Source: Galerina marginata
Lineage: Eukaryota > Basidiomycota > Agaricomycetes > Agaricales > Galerinaceae
DNA length: 64,000 nucleotides
Assembly: GCA_023014335.1 (NCBI GenBank)
Contig: JAECYW010000003.1
Coordinates: 3,968,001 to 4,032,000, forward strand
Direction of reading: 5' to 3'
The notes under the pieces are model-generated. The model ran no database searches and was not told the DNA's origin. It saw nothing but the letters and a program-made list of their open reading frames with translations. Of the stretch, positions 43,351-53,639 are shown piece by piece (within the stretch, counting starts at the first letter, position 1; each line of letters begins with the position of its first letter). A program made the position numbers and the translations under genes.

Positions 43351-46300
43351 CTATCTTCACCGAAAGCTAGGGTGGAGGACGTCGAAGATATCGACGAGGG
43401 GCGAAGACAACCTAGTCTGCCATCGGACCACCCCAGCATGTTACTGAGCGAGGAAGAGTTCTTATCTCTCCCTAAAGGGGGGGGAAATGAGGAAGTTAAT
43501 GCTACAAAAAAGAAGCATTCCACCAAAAACGTGAGGCAACCTGCCCCACCAAAAATACAGACTATGGACAAGGAACCATATTGCCAACCCACGTCATCTA
43601 AAGTTAAGGTTGAAGACCTTGTAACAGATGAAGATGAACAAAAGCTTGCGAATCAAATGGAAAAAGATATCCATTCAGTGATTGATGACCGAGATCCACC
43701 CCAGAAAAGGAGATCATTCTGGGACAGACCAATACCGCCACCTATGTTCGAATGGATGCCCGATCCACGAATGCCTGCGGAATGGAATAATATTGTGGCG
43801 AGCATGCGCACAGATGAATGGGCAAGGTTTAAACCTTACGAAGAAGCCTACCGGGCTCCGAAAGATGACAAGATATCGGAACCCCAGGAATTCACCAGGG
43901 CATTGTACCCAGATAAAAGCGCCAGAGACCACATCAGAGCACAGTCTACCCTGAGACTGAATGAAATAGACGAATGGAATATATCCATTGCAAAGCTCAG
44001 AACTCGTTTCGAACACCCGAAACGGACAAAACATGTCAAGAAGATCGATCCTCCAAAGGATAGAAAAGGAAAAGGCAAGGCTACTGGCCTTACCGAGGAC
44101 GATTTCCCCAGATTACGACAACAATGGCATGATGAGTTCTTGGACATGGTCCAAGGGGTTAAGGAGGTTCTTCCTCCATTTAGAGAAGTCAATCATGAGA
44201 TACACCTCATGGACGAAAATAAACGGTACACATACCACATGCCTCGATGCCCTTTATCGCTACGCGATGAATTCTACCATAAACTTAATCGCTATATTAA
44301 TGCTGGATGGTGGGAAGCAAAGTCATCCCACCAAGCCGCGCCACTTATGTGCGTGCCAAAGAAAGATGGAAGACTGCGCACAGTTGTAGACGCACGACAA
44401 CGCAATGATAACACAGTAAAGGATGTCACACCTTTACCAGATCAAGATGTTATACGTGAAGACGTTGCCCGAGGGAAATATAGATCAAAAATTGACCTAG
44501 CGGACGCATACGAACAGGTCAGAGTCCGACCTGAGGACGTTCATAAGACTGCGTTTGCCACTATTGCGGGCACATATGTCAGTAATGTTATCCAACAGGG
44601 GGACTGTAATGCCCCTGCAACTTTCCAGAGGTTAATGACCTCTATATTCAGAGAAGCAATCGGGCGCTTCATGCACGTATACCTAGATGATATATTCATC
44701 TACTCTGATACAATTGAGGAGCATGAAAAGCACCTCAGATTCATATTTGAAAAGCTCAGGGCAAGCCAACTGTTCCTGAAATGGAGCAAATGCGAATTAT
44801 ATGCAAAACAGGTGGATTGCCTTGGCCACATTATAGATGATCAGGGTATTCACCCTGACAGTGATAAATTATCACGTATACGAGAGTGGCATGTACCCAG
44901 GAACTACAATGACATCCAACGATTTGTTGGTCTTGTGAATTATGTAGGAAACTTCCTACCAAACATATCAGCATACACTGCACCGCTATTAGCGATGACA
45001 ATGAATGGAGCCCCGTTCCATTGGAGACCCCTACACCAGCGATGCTTTGACATGATCAAACGTATCTGTTGTAAAATGCCAATAATAAGACCTATTGAGC
45101 CCAAGACAGATGAGCCTATTTGGGTCATCTGTGACGCATCAAAAACGGGCATCGGTGCAATGTATGGGCAAGGCCCATCGTGGACGCAATGCCGCCCGGC
45201 AGGATTCATGTCCAAGAAATTCACAAGTGCTCAGCAGAACTATGCGGTTCACGAGCTGGAGACTTTAGCTATACTAGAGGCCCTAATTAAATGGGAGGAC
45301 AAGTTAGTAGGCCATCGCCTACATGTTATAACAGACCATAAAGCCTTGGAGTTCTTTAAAACCCAAGTCAACTTATCTCATCGACAACGTCGATGGACAG
45401 ATTACATGTCTAGATTTGACTTTGATATCACATATGTCAAAGGAGAGGACAACAAAGTAGCGGATTGCCTATCACGCTACTATGAAAGTGACACCAGTGC
45501 AGACGTATATGAGATCCATGAATACGTTCAAGCGGATGCCAGGATTGATCCTGGTGGGGAAGACCTATCTCCCGAACAATTCCGTGAAATCAATAGCCGC
45601 GTCATTGAAATTAGAGCAATGCGGGCGGCCGAACGCAGACGTAGCAAACGACTGCAAGATATGCAGGAGGAGCGCGACCACCAAGCCCAGGAAATGGAGG
45701 CAGCCAATGCATCGGAAGATGCGAACGATGCCCACAGCACGAGTTCGAGGACCACTGAGGGCGATATAACCCTCGCTGACATCATATCCAATCGAGCTAC
45801 CCTGCCTGCTCCAACGCTGCCCAACGATGACGAGTTCCTAAATGCCATCAAGCGCGGCTACAAGGATGATAAGATATTCGCCTTGGTTCTGGATAAACCA
45901 GATGAGCATCCCACATTTAGTATAGTGGACGACATTATATGGTATACCCATAACGGAAATCGTGTTACTTGTATCCCTAGAGACCGAGTTATGATAACAA
46001 GTATCATAACACAAGCGCACCAAGTGGTGGGTCATTTTGGTGACCAACGAACCGCGGAATACATACGCCGATGGTATTGGTGGCCCATGATCGCGAAAGA
46101 TGTGAAGGAATTCTGTAGTACCTGCGAATCTTGCCAGAGATCAAAGACCTCTACCCAGAAACCTGCAGGGAAGCTCCACACACTCCCGGTACCCACGAAA
46201 CCATGGGATTCAATCGGCATGGACTTCATAGGCCCATTCCCAGAAGCCAAAGGATTTAATTACCTTTGGGTTATCATATGTCGTATGACAAGCATGGTTC

Positions 46301-47304
46301 ACCTCATACCTGTTCACACAAAAATGAAGGCCTCCGATTTATTGTGGATATACCTTCGCGAAATTGTAAGGCTGCATGGCCTCCCAAGCTCTATCGTTAG
46401 TGATCGAGATTCCAAGTTTACGTCTAGATGGTGGCGTGAACTACATAAAATATTAGGAGCACAACTCCTAATGTCGACATCGTTCCACCCGCAAACGGAT
46501 GGACAAACTGAACGCGCCAACCGGAATATCGGGCAGATATTCCAAACAGTGGTACACTCCAATCAAAAGAATTGGATTGATAAGGTTGATATGACGGAAT
46601 TCGCAATCAATGCAAGCATATCCGAAACGACGCGATACGCGCCATTTGAACTGAATGGAGGGTACATGCCCTCCATGATCAGAGAGATTCGCGGAAGTGC
46701 AGGAGCCGCGAAGGGCATAAAAGCCTTCGCGCAATCCGCATTGGAACATCTGGCCGAGGCTCACGATGCCATCATCGCAGCGCGGGTAGTACAGACCCAC
46801 AAAGCCAACAAAAAACGGGGTAAAGAACCCAAAATAATGGACGGTGACTTGGTATACCTATCGACCAAGAACCTCAATATTGCTAAGAACAGAGCAAGAA
46901 AGCTCTGTCCCAAGTTCATAGGACCTTACAAGGTCCTAACCGCACACCCGGAAACCTCGACATACAAGTTGCAGCTGCCAACAGCTTTGCAGGCCCGAAG
47001 AATCAACCCCACATTTCACGTTTCCCTACTGAGGCCATACCGTGCCTCGGATGACGCACTATTCCCAAACAGATCGCAACCGGAACCCTACGATTTCGGC
47101 GCACCCGATGACCAAGAGTGGTTTGTTGATGACCTATTGGGTCATCGCTGGACAGAAACAAACACCATCGAATACGAAGTTCGATGGAGTGGCGGGGACA
47201 CCACCTGGGAGCCGCACACGGCCTGCAAGGACCTCGAAGCCCTTGACAGATATCTTGAATTGCAGGGCGTGAAACGGCCATCACAGCTAGCCAAACGACA
47301 ATAA
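43351..47304 (+). CDS. Gypsy Pol: RT, RNase H, integrase, chromodomain
   Basis: About 1317 codons in the same frame as gag-protease, after the UGA. RT includes the VDARQRN block and the active site YLDDIF near 44680. RNase H begins at DASKTGIGAMYGQG near 45130, with ITDHKAL near 45320. The integrase zinc finger (HQVVGHFGD...CSTCESCQ) is near 46020-46130, with the catalytic core from DFIGPFPEA, SDRDSKF and HPQTDGQTERANR. At the C-terminus, DDLLGHRWTETNTIEYEVRWSGGDTTWEPH is a chromodomain, which marks a chromovirus and normally steers integration towards modified chromatin. There is no ATG near the start, so expression depends on readthrough of the UGA or on a different message. Confidence 0.92.
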   Translation, partial: LSSPKARVEDVEDIDEGRRQPSLPSDHPSMLLSEEEFLSLPKGGGNEEVNATKKKHSTKNVRQPAPPKIQTMDKEPYCQPTSSKVKVEDLVTDEDEQKLANQMEKDIHSVIDDRDPPQKRRSFWDRPIPPPMFEWMPDPRMPAEWNNIVASMRTDEWARFKPYEEAYRAPKDDKISEPQEFTRALYPDKSARDHIRAQSTLRLNEIDEWNISIAKLRTRFEHPKRTKHVKKIDPPKDRKGKGKATGLTEDDFPRLRQQWHDEFLDMVQGVKEVLPPFREVNHEIHLMDENKRYTYHMPRCPLSLRDEFYHKLNRYINAGWWEAKSSHQAAPLMCVPKKDGRLRTVVDARQRNDNTVKDVTPLPDQDVIREDVARGKYRSKIDLADAYEQVRVRPEDVHKTAFATIAGTYVSNVIQQGDCNAPATFQRLMTSIFREAIGRFMHVYLDDIFIYSDTIEEHEKHLRFIFEKLRASQLFLKWSKCELYAKQVDCLGHIIDDQGIHPDSDKLSRIREWHVPRNYNDIQRFVGLVNYVGNFLPNISAYTAPLLAMTMNGAPFHWRPLHQRCFDMIKRICCKMPIIRPIEPKTDEPIWVICDASKTGIGAMYGQGPSWTQCRPAGFMSKKFTSAQQNYAVHELETLAILEALIKWEDKLVGHRLHVITDHKALEFFKTQVNLSHRQRRWTDYMSRFDFDITYVKGEDNKVADCLSRYYESDTSADVYEIHEYVQADARIDPGGEDLSPEQFREINSRVIEIRAMRAAERRRSKRLQDMQEERDHQAQEMEAANASEDANDAHSTSSRTTEGDITLADIISNRATLPAPTLPNDDEFLNAIKRGYKDDKIFALVLDKPDEHPTFSIVDDIIWYTHNGNRVTCIPRDRVMITSIITQAHQVVGHFGDQRTAEYIRRWYWWPMIAKDVKEFCSTCESCQRSKTSTQKPAGKLHTLPVPTKPWDSIGMDFIGPFPEAKGFNYLWVIICRMTSMVHLIPVHTKMKASDLLWIYLREIVRLHGLPSSIVSDRDSKFTSRWWRELHKILGAQLLMSTSFHPQTDGQTERANRNIGQIFQTVVHSNQKNWIDKVDMTEFAINASISETTRYAPFELNGGYMPSMIREIRGSAGAAKGIKAFAQSALEHLAEAHDAIIAARVVQTHKANKKRGKEPKIMDGDLVYLSTKNLNIAKNRARKLCPKFIGPYKVLTAHPETSTYKLQLPTALQARRINPTFHVSLLRPYRASDDALFPNRSQPEPYDFGAPDDQEWFVDDLLGHRWTETNTIEYEVRWSGGDTTWEPHTACKDLEALDRYLELQGVKRPSQLAKRQ

Positions 47305-47473
47305 GACAACGCGACGCGTTATTGATCACGTGCGCGTGACAGCGGCATCAACCGGCGGACTTTGGAAGAACTTACAGGTTCTTCTTTTTTTCCCTCGAAC
47401 CACTTTCCTTCCCCATCACGTCCCACCTGCCAGCCACGCCAACGTCTAAAAACGCATCACCAGCGCCATCAAA
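47305..47473 (+). promoter_or_regulatory. Possible internal promoter or splice acceptor before ORF3
   Basis: The gap between pol and ORF3 holds CACGTG (47327-47332), a splice-acceptor-like CTTACAG ending at 47377, and a long CT-rich tract (47378-47432) just before the ATG. CT-rich blocks upstream of start codons are typical of fungal promoters. ORF3 could be expressed from here or from a spliced message; the sequence does not decide. Confidence 0.35.
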
Positions 47474-50368
47474 ATGTCGTACCGAGACGACCAACTCCCA
47501 GAACGAGGTGGACGAGGACGCGGACGCCCTCGCTTTCCAACCAGGGGCTTTTCAGCCCCTGGTAGGGGGGGGAATAATAGAGGCAGAGGAAGAGGGCACG
47601 GACCACCGCCACGCACGATGGGAGGGCACGGCCCTCCCTACGAACATTCACGAGGGTACCACCCTCAACACGAAAATCCACAGGGAGGTTACTACCCCCC
47701 GCCGGAGCCACAAAATCCACAGGGAGGCTACTACCCCCCGCCGGAGCCACAAAACGTAGCACCCCATGCTTACCCCCCATTTTTTGGAACGCAAAACACG
47801 ATCCCACACACGACCATGCCGCCATATCCACAACCGGGAGGGTATAACCCTCCCAACTCGATTCCCCAGGCTCCACTGCAGCCTGGGACACGCGCGCAAC
47901 GCCACGAAGACGCGGAGATGAACGAGGGCAATGGTGGGGACACCCCACCGAGGACAAAGGACAAAGGGAAAGGACGCGCAACAGAGGCGGAGGACCAAAC
48001 AGACGCGCTACCCGAGGAGGATTATTACATCCTTGATATCAACGCGCGTCTACGAGAAGTGGGAATTGCGACGCAGATAGAGGAACACGCGGCTAGTGAG
48101 GACTCGACGTTCCTCATTGACCAGCTGCTGTCCCTCTTGATTTTATCTAGATCGGAGGCCGATCGCCTCCGCGAATTAAATAAAAAACTACGTCTTAATC
48201 GTAAACGATTACCATCACCAGAGCAGGGGCCAGAGATAGGTCAACGACCTATCAAACGGCGTGTTACTGATCAGCCCAACGAAACCCCTCAGACCAATAA
48301 CCAAGGGAGTACAGACTGGGCAGCAGACGAAGGAAGCGTTAATATGACAGCTTCAAACCCCATGAACTCGGTTGGGTATACCCAACCATACAATTACCCA
48401 TCTATGAGCACTGCACCCTGGGCTCCCAACACCGGATCGTCGAACTACGCATCGACGAGCACCACACCCTGGAACGTTTCGCCCAGGCCGCCAAATGTAC
48501 CGTCGACGGGCAACGTGCCCTGGCCGAGTAATGCCAGGCCACAGGGGATTGGACGAGGACACGGCGCTAATGCGCAGGCCTCGTCATCGAGACATGCCCC
48601 AGAGCCGTACTTACCCCTGCTGCCTACACCATATGATGCGGATGTAGAGATGACAGAAGGCACGCAACTTGTCGCCCGAGGGTATGAAGATCCAATAGAA
48701 GCTGAGGTCCCGGGATTGCTGAGGGCAATCCCAATCATCACTCTTGACCTGGCCGAGGATCAGAGGCAATCGGGAGATGAGAACGAGGAGAATACGAGCG
48801 GGAGCAGTGAGGACGACAATGAGGAAGCTATCGCATCCTCGAAAAAGAGTAACAAAAAGGCGAAGAAGAAAGAACGTGAGGAGGGACAACGAGCCCTCAG
48901 AGCTGCCCGCCGCCCAGGTCGCATCCCTGATGGACTAGGAATGGTACAACCATTCTCAGGCGGGGCCCTTGAACGAGATAACGCATTCTTTGGGATGTGG
49001 TCGCAGAATGTGTATTATTCGTCGCGAACGAATATGGTATTTGTCGGGCGAACTGCAGCGGACATGGCCAGATATGAAGAGGAGGCCCATAACTTGTACC
49101 AGATGCCGCGCGACCACCCCATATACTCCACCGTAGGTCGTGGGGTGCCAATGTCGCTACACGAGCTCGATTTCCTACTCCGGCTGTGCATGGATAGAAG
49201 ATCACAGGACAGATATCGAGTGGAGGCCTATGGCCTCCTATACGAGTTCCAGGATGTAATCCGGCGAATCCACCCATCGCTGCACGATCGTACGATGGCA
49301 CAGTTAGCGGACCCTCAGGTCTTCAACCGTTCATACGCGCCCGACGTCCACCACTCTGTCTATGATCGCCCCGCGATACCACGGGCCCTATCCCTAACTG
49401 TTACGGGGAAACCCCATAACGCGACTGGTGGACTGGGCATGGCTACCCCCGAACCCCATCGAATGCTCGAAATAGACCGGGTAGGATTACATATCCTGCT
49501 TCATGGTCGTCCGGGCTCAGCCAACACGTTCATCGGGATACCAGTGGACTTCGCATTCCGTGTCCACCGACGCAGTGTCTTTGGGTATGGTCTGGGTAGG
49601 ATGCTAGCTCCTACTATACCACGAGGACGAACTGTGTTCCTCAGGTTATATGCCATTCTCGCAGCATCGGTTAATCGTTATTGCGAGGCGATAACGTCGT
49701 ACAATAACTCCCATCCGAGGACCCCATTCCAAGCTCAATCTGAGCCTCCGTACTCGTTCCAACGACTACGGATTGATAGGAGTCATGTTGCAAACATGAC
49801 AATCGAGGATGTCATTGACACCCTCATTCACAACCAAATCCCCGTGGAATGGGTAGACCACGCTTACCTGTATGGTGCCCGATCCTTCCAACATCATCGT
49901 ACATCATCGGCCATGAACGATGGCCTCCTTGAAAGTTACGATGCGGATAGACAACGTCGGTTACAATTGTATGGAATTCCCCCAGCCATACCGCAGTGGG
50001 ACGGCTGGCGCCATCCAACAGCACACGAAATTCTACGCATCAACGCATTGATGCAGCTAGAATTCACCCGAGGACGGGATGGTTTGAATGAGGAAGGGTG
50101 GTGTTTAGTAGGCGAAGACCCACTATCTACCCTGGGGGTGTCGCCAGGTACAACCACCGCCACAACCGCTAACGCGGTTGATACTCCATCGCTAATGCTC
50201 GCTAACGCGAACATCGCCACACCTGTGCCCACCCCCGTCCCCACGTCATCAAACACCGACGTAACCATGAACGAGACTATCGCAAGTGGCTCTAACGAGC
50301 CACAATTACCAAGTATTCTTGAGGGACCATCCGAACCCTCGCAAAACCCTGGAATGGAGAACGAATGA
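47474..50368 (+). CDS. Gypsy ORF3, 964-residue protein of unknown function
   Basis: An intact frame between pol and the 3' LTR, wholly inside the element. The N-terminus is an RG/RGG-type basic stretch (residues 10-50), followed by a Gly/Tyr/Pro-rich region with two copies of PQGGYYPPPEPQN (a 39-bp DNA repeat at about 47678-47756). Residues about 150-180 are acidic. A helical segment with basic end (LRELNKKLRLNRKRL) follows, then a low-complexity Ser/Thr/Asn/Pro region, an acidic block and the lysine-rich KKSNKKAKKKERE near 460. The last ~480 residues have ordinary globular composition (QPFSGGALERDNAFFGMW, VGRGVPMSLHELDFLLRLC, GLGMATPEPHRMLEIDRVG, EWVDHAYLYGARS). There is no signal peptide or membrane segment, so it is not an envelope protein. 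The RGG and lysine regions suggest nucleic-acid binding. I do not recognise the C-terminal domain. Confidence 0.85.
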   Translation: MSYRDDQLPERGGRGRGRPRFPTRGFSAPGRGGNNRGRGRGHGPPPRTMGGHGPPYEHSRGYHPQHENPQGGYYPPPEPQNPQGGYYPPPEPQNVAPHAYPPFFGTQNTIPHTTMPPYPQPGGYNPPNSIPQAPLQPGTRAQRHEDAEMNEGNGGDTPPRTKDKGKGRATEAEDQTDALPEEDYYILDINARLREVGIATQIEEHAASEDSTFLIDQLLSLLILSRSEADRLRELNKKLRLNRKRLPSPEQGPEIGQRPIKRRVTDQPNETPQTNNQGSTDWAADEGSVNMTASNPMNSVGYTQPYNYPSMSTAPWAPNTGSSNYASTSTTPWNVSPRPPNVPSTGNVPWPSNARPQGIGRGHGANAQASSSRHAPEPYLPLLPTPYDADVEMTEGTQLVARGYEDPIEAEVPGLLRAIPIITLDLAEDQRQSGDENEENTSGSSEDDNEEAIASSKKSNKKAKKKEREEGQRALRAARRPGRIPDGLGMVQPFSGGALERDNAFFGMWSQNVYYSSRTNMVFVGRTAADMARYEEEAHNLYQMPRDHPIYSTVGRGVPMSLHELDFLLRLCMDRRSQDRYRVEAYGLLYEFQDVIRRIHPSLHDRTMAQLADPQVFNRSYAPDVHHSVYDRPAIPRALSLTVTGKPHNATGGLGMATPEPHRMLEIDRVGLHILLHGRPGSANTFIGIPVDFAFRVHRRSVFGYGLGRMLAPTIPRGRTVFLRLYAILAASVNRYCEAITSYNNSHPRTPFQAQSEPPYSFQRLRIDRSHVANMTIEDVIDTLIHNQIPVEWVDHAYLYGARSFQHHRTSSAMNDGLLESYDADRQRRLQLYGIPPAIPQWDGWRHPTAHEILRINALMQLEFTRGRDGLNEEGWCLVGEDPLSTLGVSPGTTTATTANAVDTPSLMLANANIATPVPTPVPTSSNTDVTMNETIASGSNEPQLPSILEGPSEPSQNPGMENE

Positions 50369-50467
50369 CTAACGTCATCCGTTCCCCAAGAATATAAGAA
50401 AAAATCCAGGCAGTTGTTATTCTTGGCTTCGTATTATAAGATCGTGTAACGATCTCAAGGGGGGGTA

Positions 50468-50680
50468 TGTAACGGACCTGCACGCCCGTTACTAATCTTA
50501 TCTATTTATCTTTTTTGTTGCATCTTGATTGGCATCGCCTTGGGCGATGCCTATTTAAACACATGATTATGTACTCGTGAAAAGTAGATCTTTAACTTGT
50601 ACTACGTAGTCTACCAACATAGATTGGTTCTGGCTTAGTTCGTACGAGTAAGATCGCCCACCGTAAAGCTCTGCTTTACA
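50468..50680 (+). repeat. Gypsy 3' LTR
   Basis: 213 bp, TGTAACGG to CTTTACA, preceded by the polypurine tract and followed by CCACG. Confidence 0.95.
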
Positions 50681-50815
50681 CCACGTCAGGACATCCTAAA
50701 AACCAATCATTTAGCAATGGTAATCGGAAGGAAACATACAGTAAAACTGACCAGAGCAGGCTGTTTTTCTCGGTAGTCTCGACGGCAATCTCGGTGATAA
50801 CGGTGGCTTCTCAGA
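50681..50815 (-). pseudogene. Brr2 relic, part upstream of the Gypsy insertion
   Basis: Reading leftwards, VITEIAVETTEK and QPALDVLTW resemble the Brr2 segment just before the second Sec63 domain. An intron (donor GTCAGT, acceptor TTTTTAG) separates QPAL from DVLTW. The two halves of TTEK/QPAL are in different frames across a run of five A's, a 1-nt shift. DVLTW then joins TYFYKRM at 39216 across the Gypsy target site. Confidence 0.6.
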
Positions 50816-51894
50816 TCCGGTGTGTAGAGTATGCCTCCGGGCCAGCATCTCTCATCTGTGACGAGCAGACATGACGGCGGCAGAGGCGACGGCGACGACA
50901 GGAGCCTGACGGTATACAGCCTCGGTATGTTCTCTCGCTTTCCTCTGCCCCCCCCGTCCTTCACCTTAACACCAGCGTCCCATAGCCCGGCTCCTCATCG
51001 GATCTACGACGATACGAGAATGGCAGCAGCATCGGCGATGACGACTGGATATAGTCGAAAGTCGAGACCGTTGTCCGTGTGCCGAAAGTGAGCGCAACTT
51101 TTTCCTAGTCGCTGGCAGACGGCGAGGATGGCATTGTGAGTGGGTGGGTGAATTGAGGTTGATGATAATGGCGCAGGCTCGAAGGTGAGTTCTTTTGGGG
51201 TTCGATTTCGTTCTGGCAATGTTTATAAGGCAGGCTTGGCTGCAGCTTGATTGTTTGGCACGAAAGGACGAGGAGGTGGCAGACATGGAGCTGCGTGAGT
51301 TTAACCTTTCAAGAATTTTGAAAACGAGGAAGGTAAACATTTGATACTAATGAAATATTACCCACCTCTGTGCCTAGGACGTGACCAACATTAAGGACGG
51401 GCCAGCGACTGCTTCCGCGCTTGGTTTTACGCTCCGTTCTCCGGACGTTGAACTGGCATTCATGCAGGACAGTCGTCGTGTGCGTCTAGAAGAGGGATTA
51501 GGCCTGCTTGAAACAAGGTAAACAAGTATTTAATCCCTATGAACTGTTACTTACCTCAACAGCAAGGTAAGCCCGCCGCACGATCCGCCATGGCCCTAAA
51601 TTTCAACTTCTATTCTTCGATCCAGCTCCATGCTTACGATGGGAAGAGGGCTATGCGAGGGGAGCTGGTGCTGTCGTCGCCCTGTGGCAGTCTGGCTAGG
51701 AGGGCAAGGATATGGACTGGGGACGTGGTTGAGAGCTAGCTTGTCAGGCGGAAACGGGTGGGGGAAATCAGAGAGGTCGTCGGGGGGTGGTATGAAGATT
51801 CAGACGGAATCGTAAATTTGACCTGGTTGAGTTGGAGAGGTTGGGTGGATCTCTTCATGTTCTGGGGATACGAGTGGAGGGTATTAGATAGGTC
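50816..51894. other. No assigned gene; exon-like segment at 51379-51519
   Basis: 51379-51519 on the plus strand, bounded by an acceptor (GTGCCTAG) and a donor (GTAAAC), encodes DVTNIKDGPATASALGFTLR and continues to GLGLLETR. It may be an exon with an upstream one ending DEEVADMELR near 51295. I could not build a gene or recognise a domain. The rest shows only short open frames. Confidence 0.3.
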
Positions 51895-52372
51895 AGGGCG
51901 GGTGATATGAGGTGCCGTCTTGACGTCTACGACGAGGCTTGGCCGCCGTCGTAACCGCAATGTGTAATCGCGCACGATTCAGCGAGGACCCTGGGGTCGG
52001 GAGTTGGGCTCGCCGCTGGAGACGACGGGGTGCTTGTGGGAGGCTAGCCATGGTTTGTTGGAAATGTTCTTGGTCCCATAAAAAATGGTCATTCCATACG
52101 GACTTGTAGGTTTGCATCATAAGGTCGATTGAGTTGGCGGGAATTTCGTAGATCTTTTCTTGGGATTCTGGGACCGTTGATTTGTCTTCCACTGCAGTTG
52201 GGATCCGGAGAAAGTTAGGTTTGGAATCGGAGATGCAGTATGAACATGCTAGGACGCGTATCTCGCGTGTATTTTTGTTCCCCTGCGCGCTACAAATGAA
52301 TAGGCAATAAGTTAATAGACATATAACGTGTCTCGGGGAGGGAGGAGAACAAGTTAGATAACAGAGTCATGA
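51895..52372 (-). pseudogene. Second copy of the E(z) 5' region, inverted and truncated
   Basis: A minus-strand frame starting at 52192 encodes MEDKSTVPESQEKIYEIP and DSIDL/NSIDL-type, QTY.SVWN..F.WDQEH.QQT.ASL positions shared with the relic at 34272. The promoter region to 52372 also matches. Similarity ends soon after QDGTSYHPP, so only exon 1 and its 5' flank were duplicated. The point where the other copy carries a foldback element is empty here, which dates that insertion after the duplication. Confidence 0.72.
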
Positions 52373-52640
52373 TCGCGACTTCAGACAGAAATTACAAAAT
52401 GTTATTAATCGCAGACGGCTTCGCCGCCTGCTCTTGTTCGCCTGGGCCCTGGTGGCAGGCGGACGCTTGGGAGGCTTGCTACATCATCCCACGGGGGGGG
52501 GGTCATTTTGATCTTTGTGCGTCACGTGTGGTTAAGGAATTTGGGATCACCTGTACAAAGGGGGCAAGCCCCCCAATAAGCAACAAGAATTTGCAGACAC
52601 AGCTGGCAGTGGCGGCCGCGCCACTGGCCTCTGACAATGT

Positions 52641-52750
52641 CAGTGGTGTCTTGACCTTCTTGACCCCGGCCAAAAGGGTCAGGCCGAAATCGGGTCAGGC
52701 CAATTTGACCGGGTCAGGCCCGAGGTCAAAGGAAAATTGGTCATTTCCAG
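52641..52750. repeat. Left terminal TGACC/GGTCA cluster
   Basis: Starts CAGTGGTGTC and holds seven or eight TTGACC, GGGTCA or GGTCAA words. It is preceded by a CAGTGGC...GCCACTG inverted repeat (52607-52626). Confidence 0.6.
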
Positions 52751-53639
52751 GGCTTTCGGAACCAAATCTGTGAGCTTTTGAGCCCAGGGTTTTCCCTCCT
52801 CAAGTCGAGAATTCTGCCCAGGGTTTTCTGGTTCTGGACGTTTTCTTCACACGCACTTTGGTTCTTACCTCGCTGCCCCCACACTGACCCCACCCCATCC
52901 TGCTTTCACATTCCAGCCATCTTCATAGGCTTGTCCAGCGCCGTTAATTGCGGACAATCCACTCTCGACAAGTTAGTTGACTGAGGTGAACATGCCGACC
53001 CCGTACCACCCCAACCGCCCAAACAACAAAGGATTTACCCTCGAATAACCCAACAAAACATAAGTTTGCTGATGGTCTAATTGGTCGGTTTCTATGCTAT
53101 TCTCCCAGTTACTTATTTGACTAATTGATTGACCTTCATATCTAGATCAAGTGGTGATTACTTTATCAGAGATATGGCGCCCGCAGGATATTCCTCGAGT
53201 ATTCCAACCGCTCCCACACATCTCCATCCAATGTCCGTTTGACCCAAGCAATACCATATTATCTCAAGCAGCTCGCCATTACCATCTCTCTCCACACAGC
53301 CCCACCCACTGCCACACCCGTCTTCGGTCTTCTATGTTGAACACACGTTGGGCATCATCCTTCAAGCCGCACTTTGCTACCTCGAACCAAAGATCCTACC
53401 TCTCAGATGCTTGACGACTTTACCGACTCTGGCCCGGAAGACCTCGACATTTCTGTTCATAACAATCAAGCTTTGATCTTGAATTCTGTAGTCGAGCCAC
53501 CTGTAACCTCCAAGCTTTCATCAACGCCGTCACTCCCATCGCCTCTTTCAACTTCAATGATTCAGTCAAAGGTATGCAATTGTATTAGTATCCATCATAT
53601 ATCATTTGACAATTAATTACTGCTTTTTCACAGCATCGT
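52751..53639. other. No gene; short frame of doubtful status
   Basis: Plus-strand frames at 53151-53414 and 53407-53616 (the latter starting MLDDFTDSGPEDLDIS, followed by an intron-like GTATGC...CACAG) could form a small gene running into the 3' end of the XPG gene. No domain is visible. Confidence 0.3.

Larger units (their letters stand above)
39222..50680 (+). mobile_element. Chromodomain Gypsy (Ty3-type) retrotransposon with third ORF
   Basis: An 11.5-kb Ty3/Gypsy element flanked by CCACG (39217-39221 and 50681-50685), with 213-bp LTRs that differ at one position. It carries a gag-protease frame broken by a MITE, a pol frame in the same phase after a single UGA, and a large third ORF between pol and the 3' LTR. 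A polypurine tract AAGGGGGGG (50457-50465) lies two bases from the 3' LTR. I saw no convincing tRNA-like primer site after the 5' LTR, where the sequence is TTTTTTTAAGCC, so it may be self-priming or use an unusual primer. The insertion cut an exon of the Brr2 relic. LTR similarity indicates very recent insertion. Confidence 0.95.
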
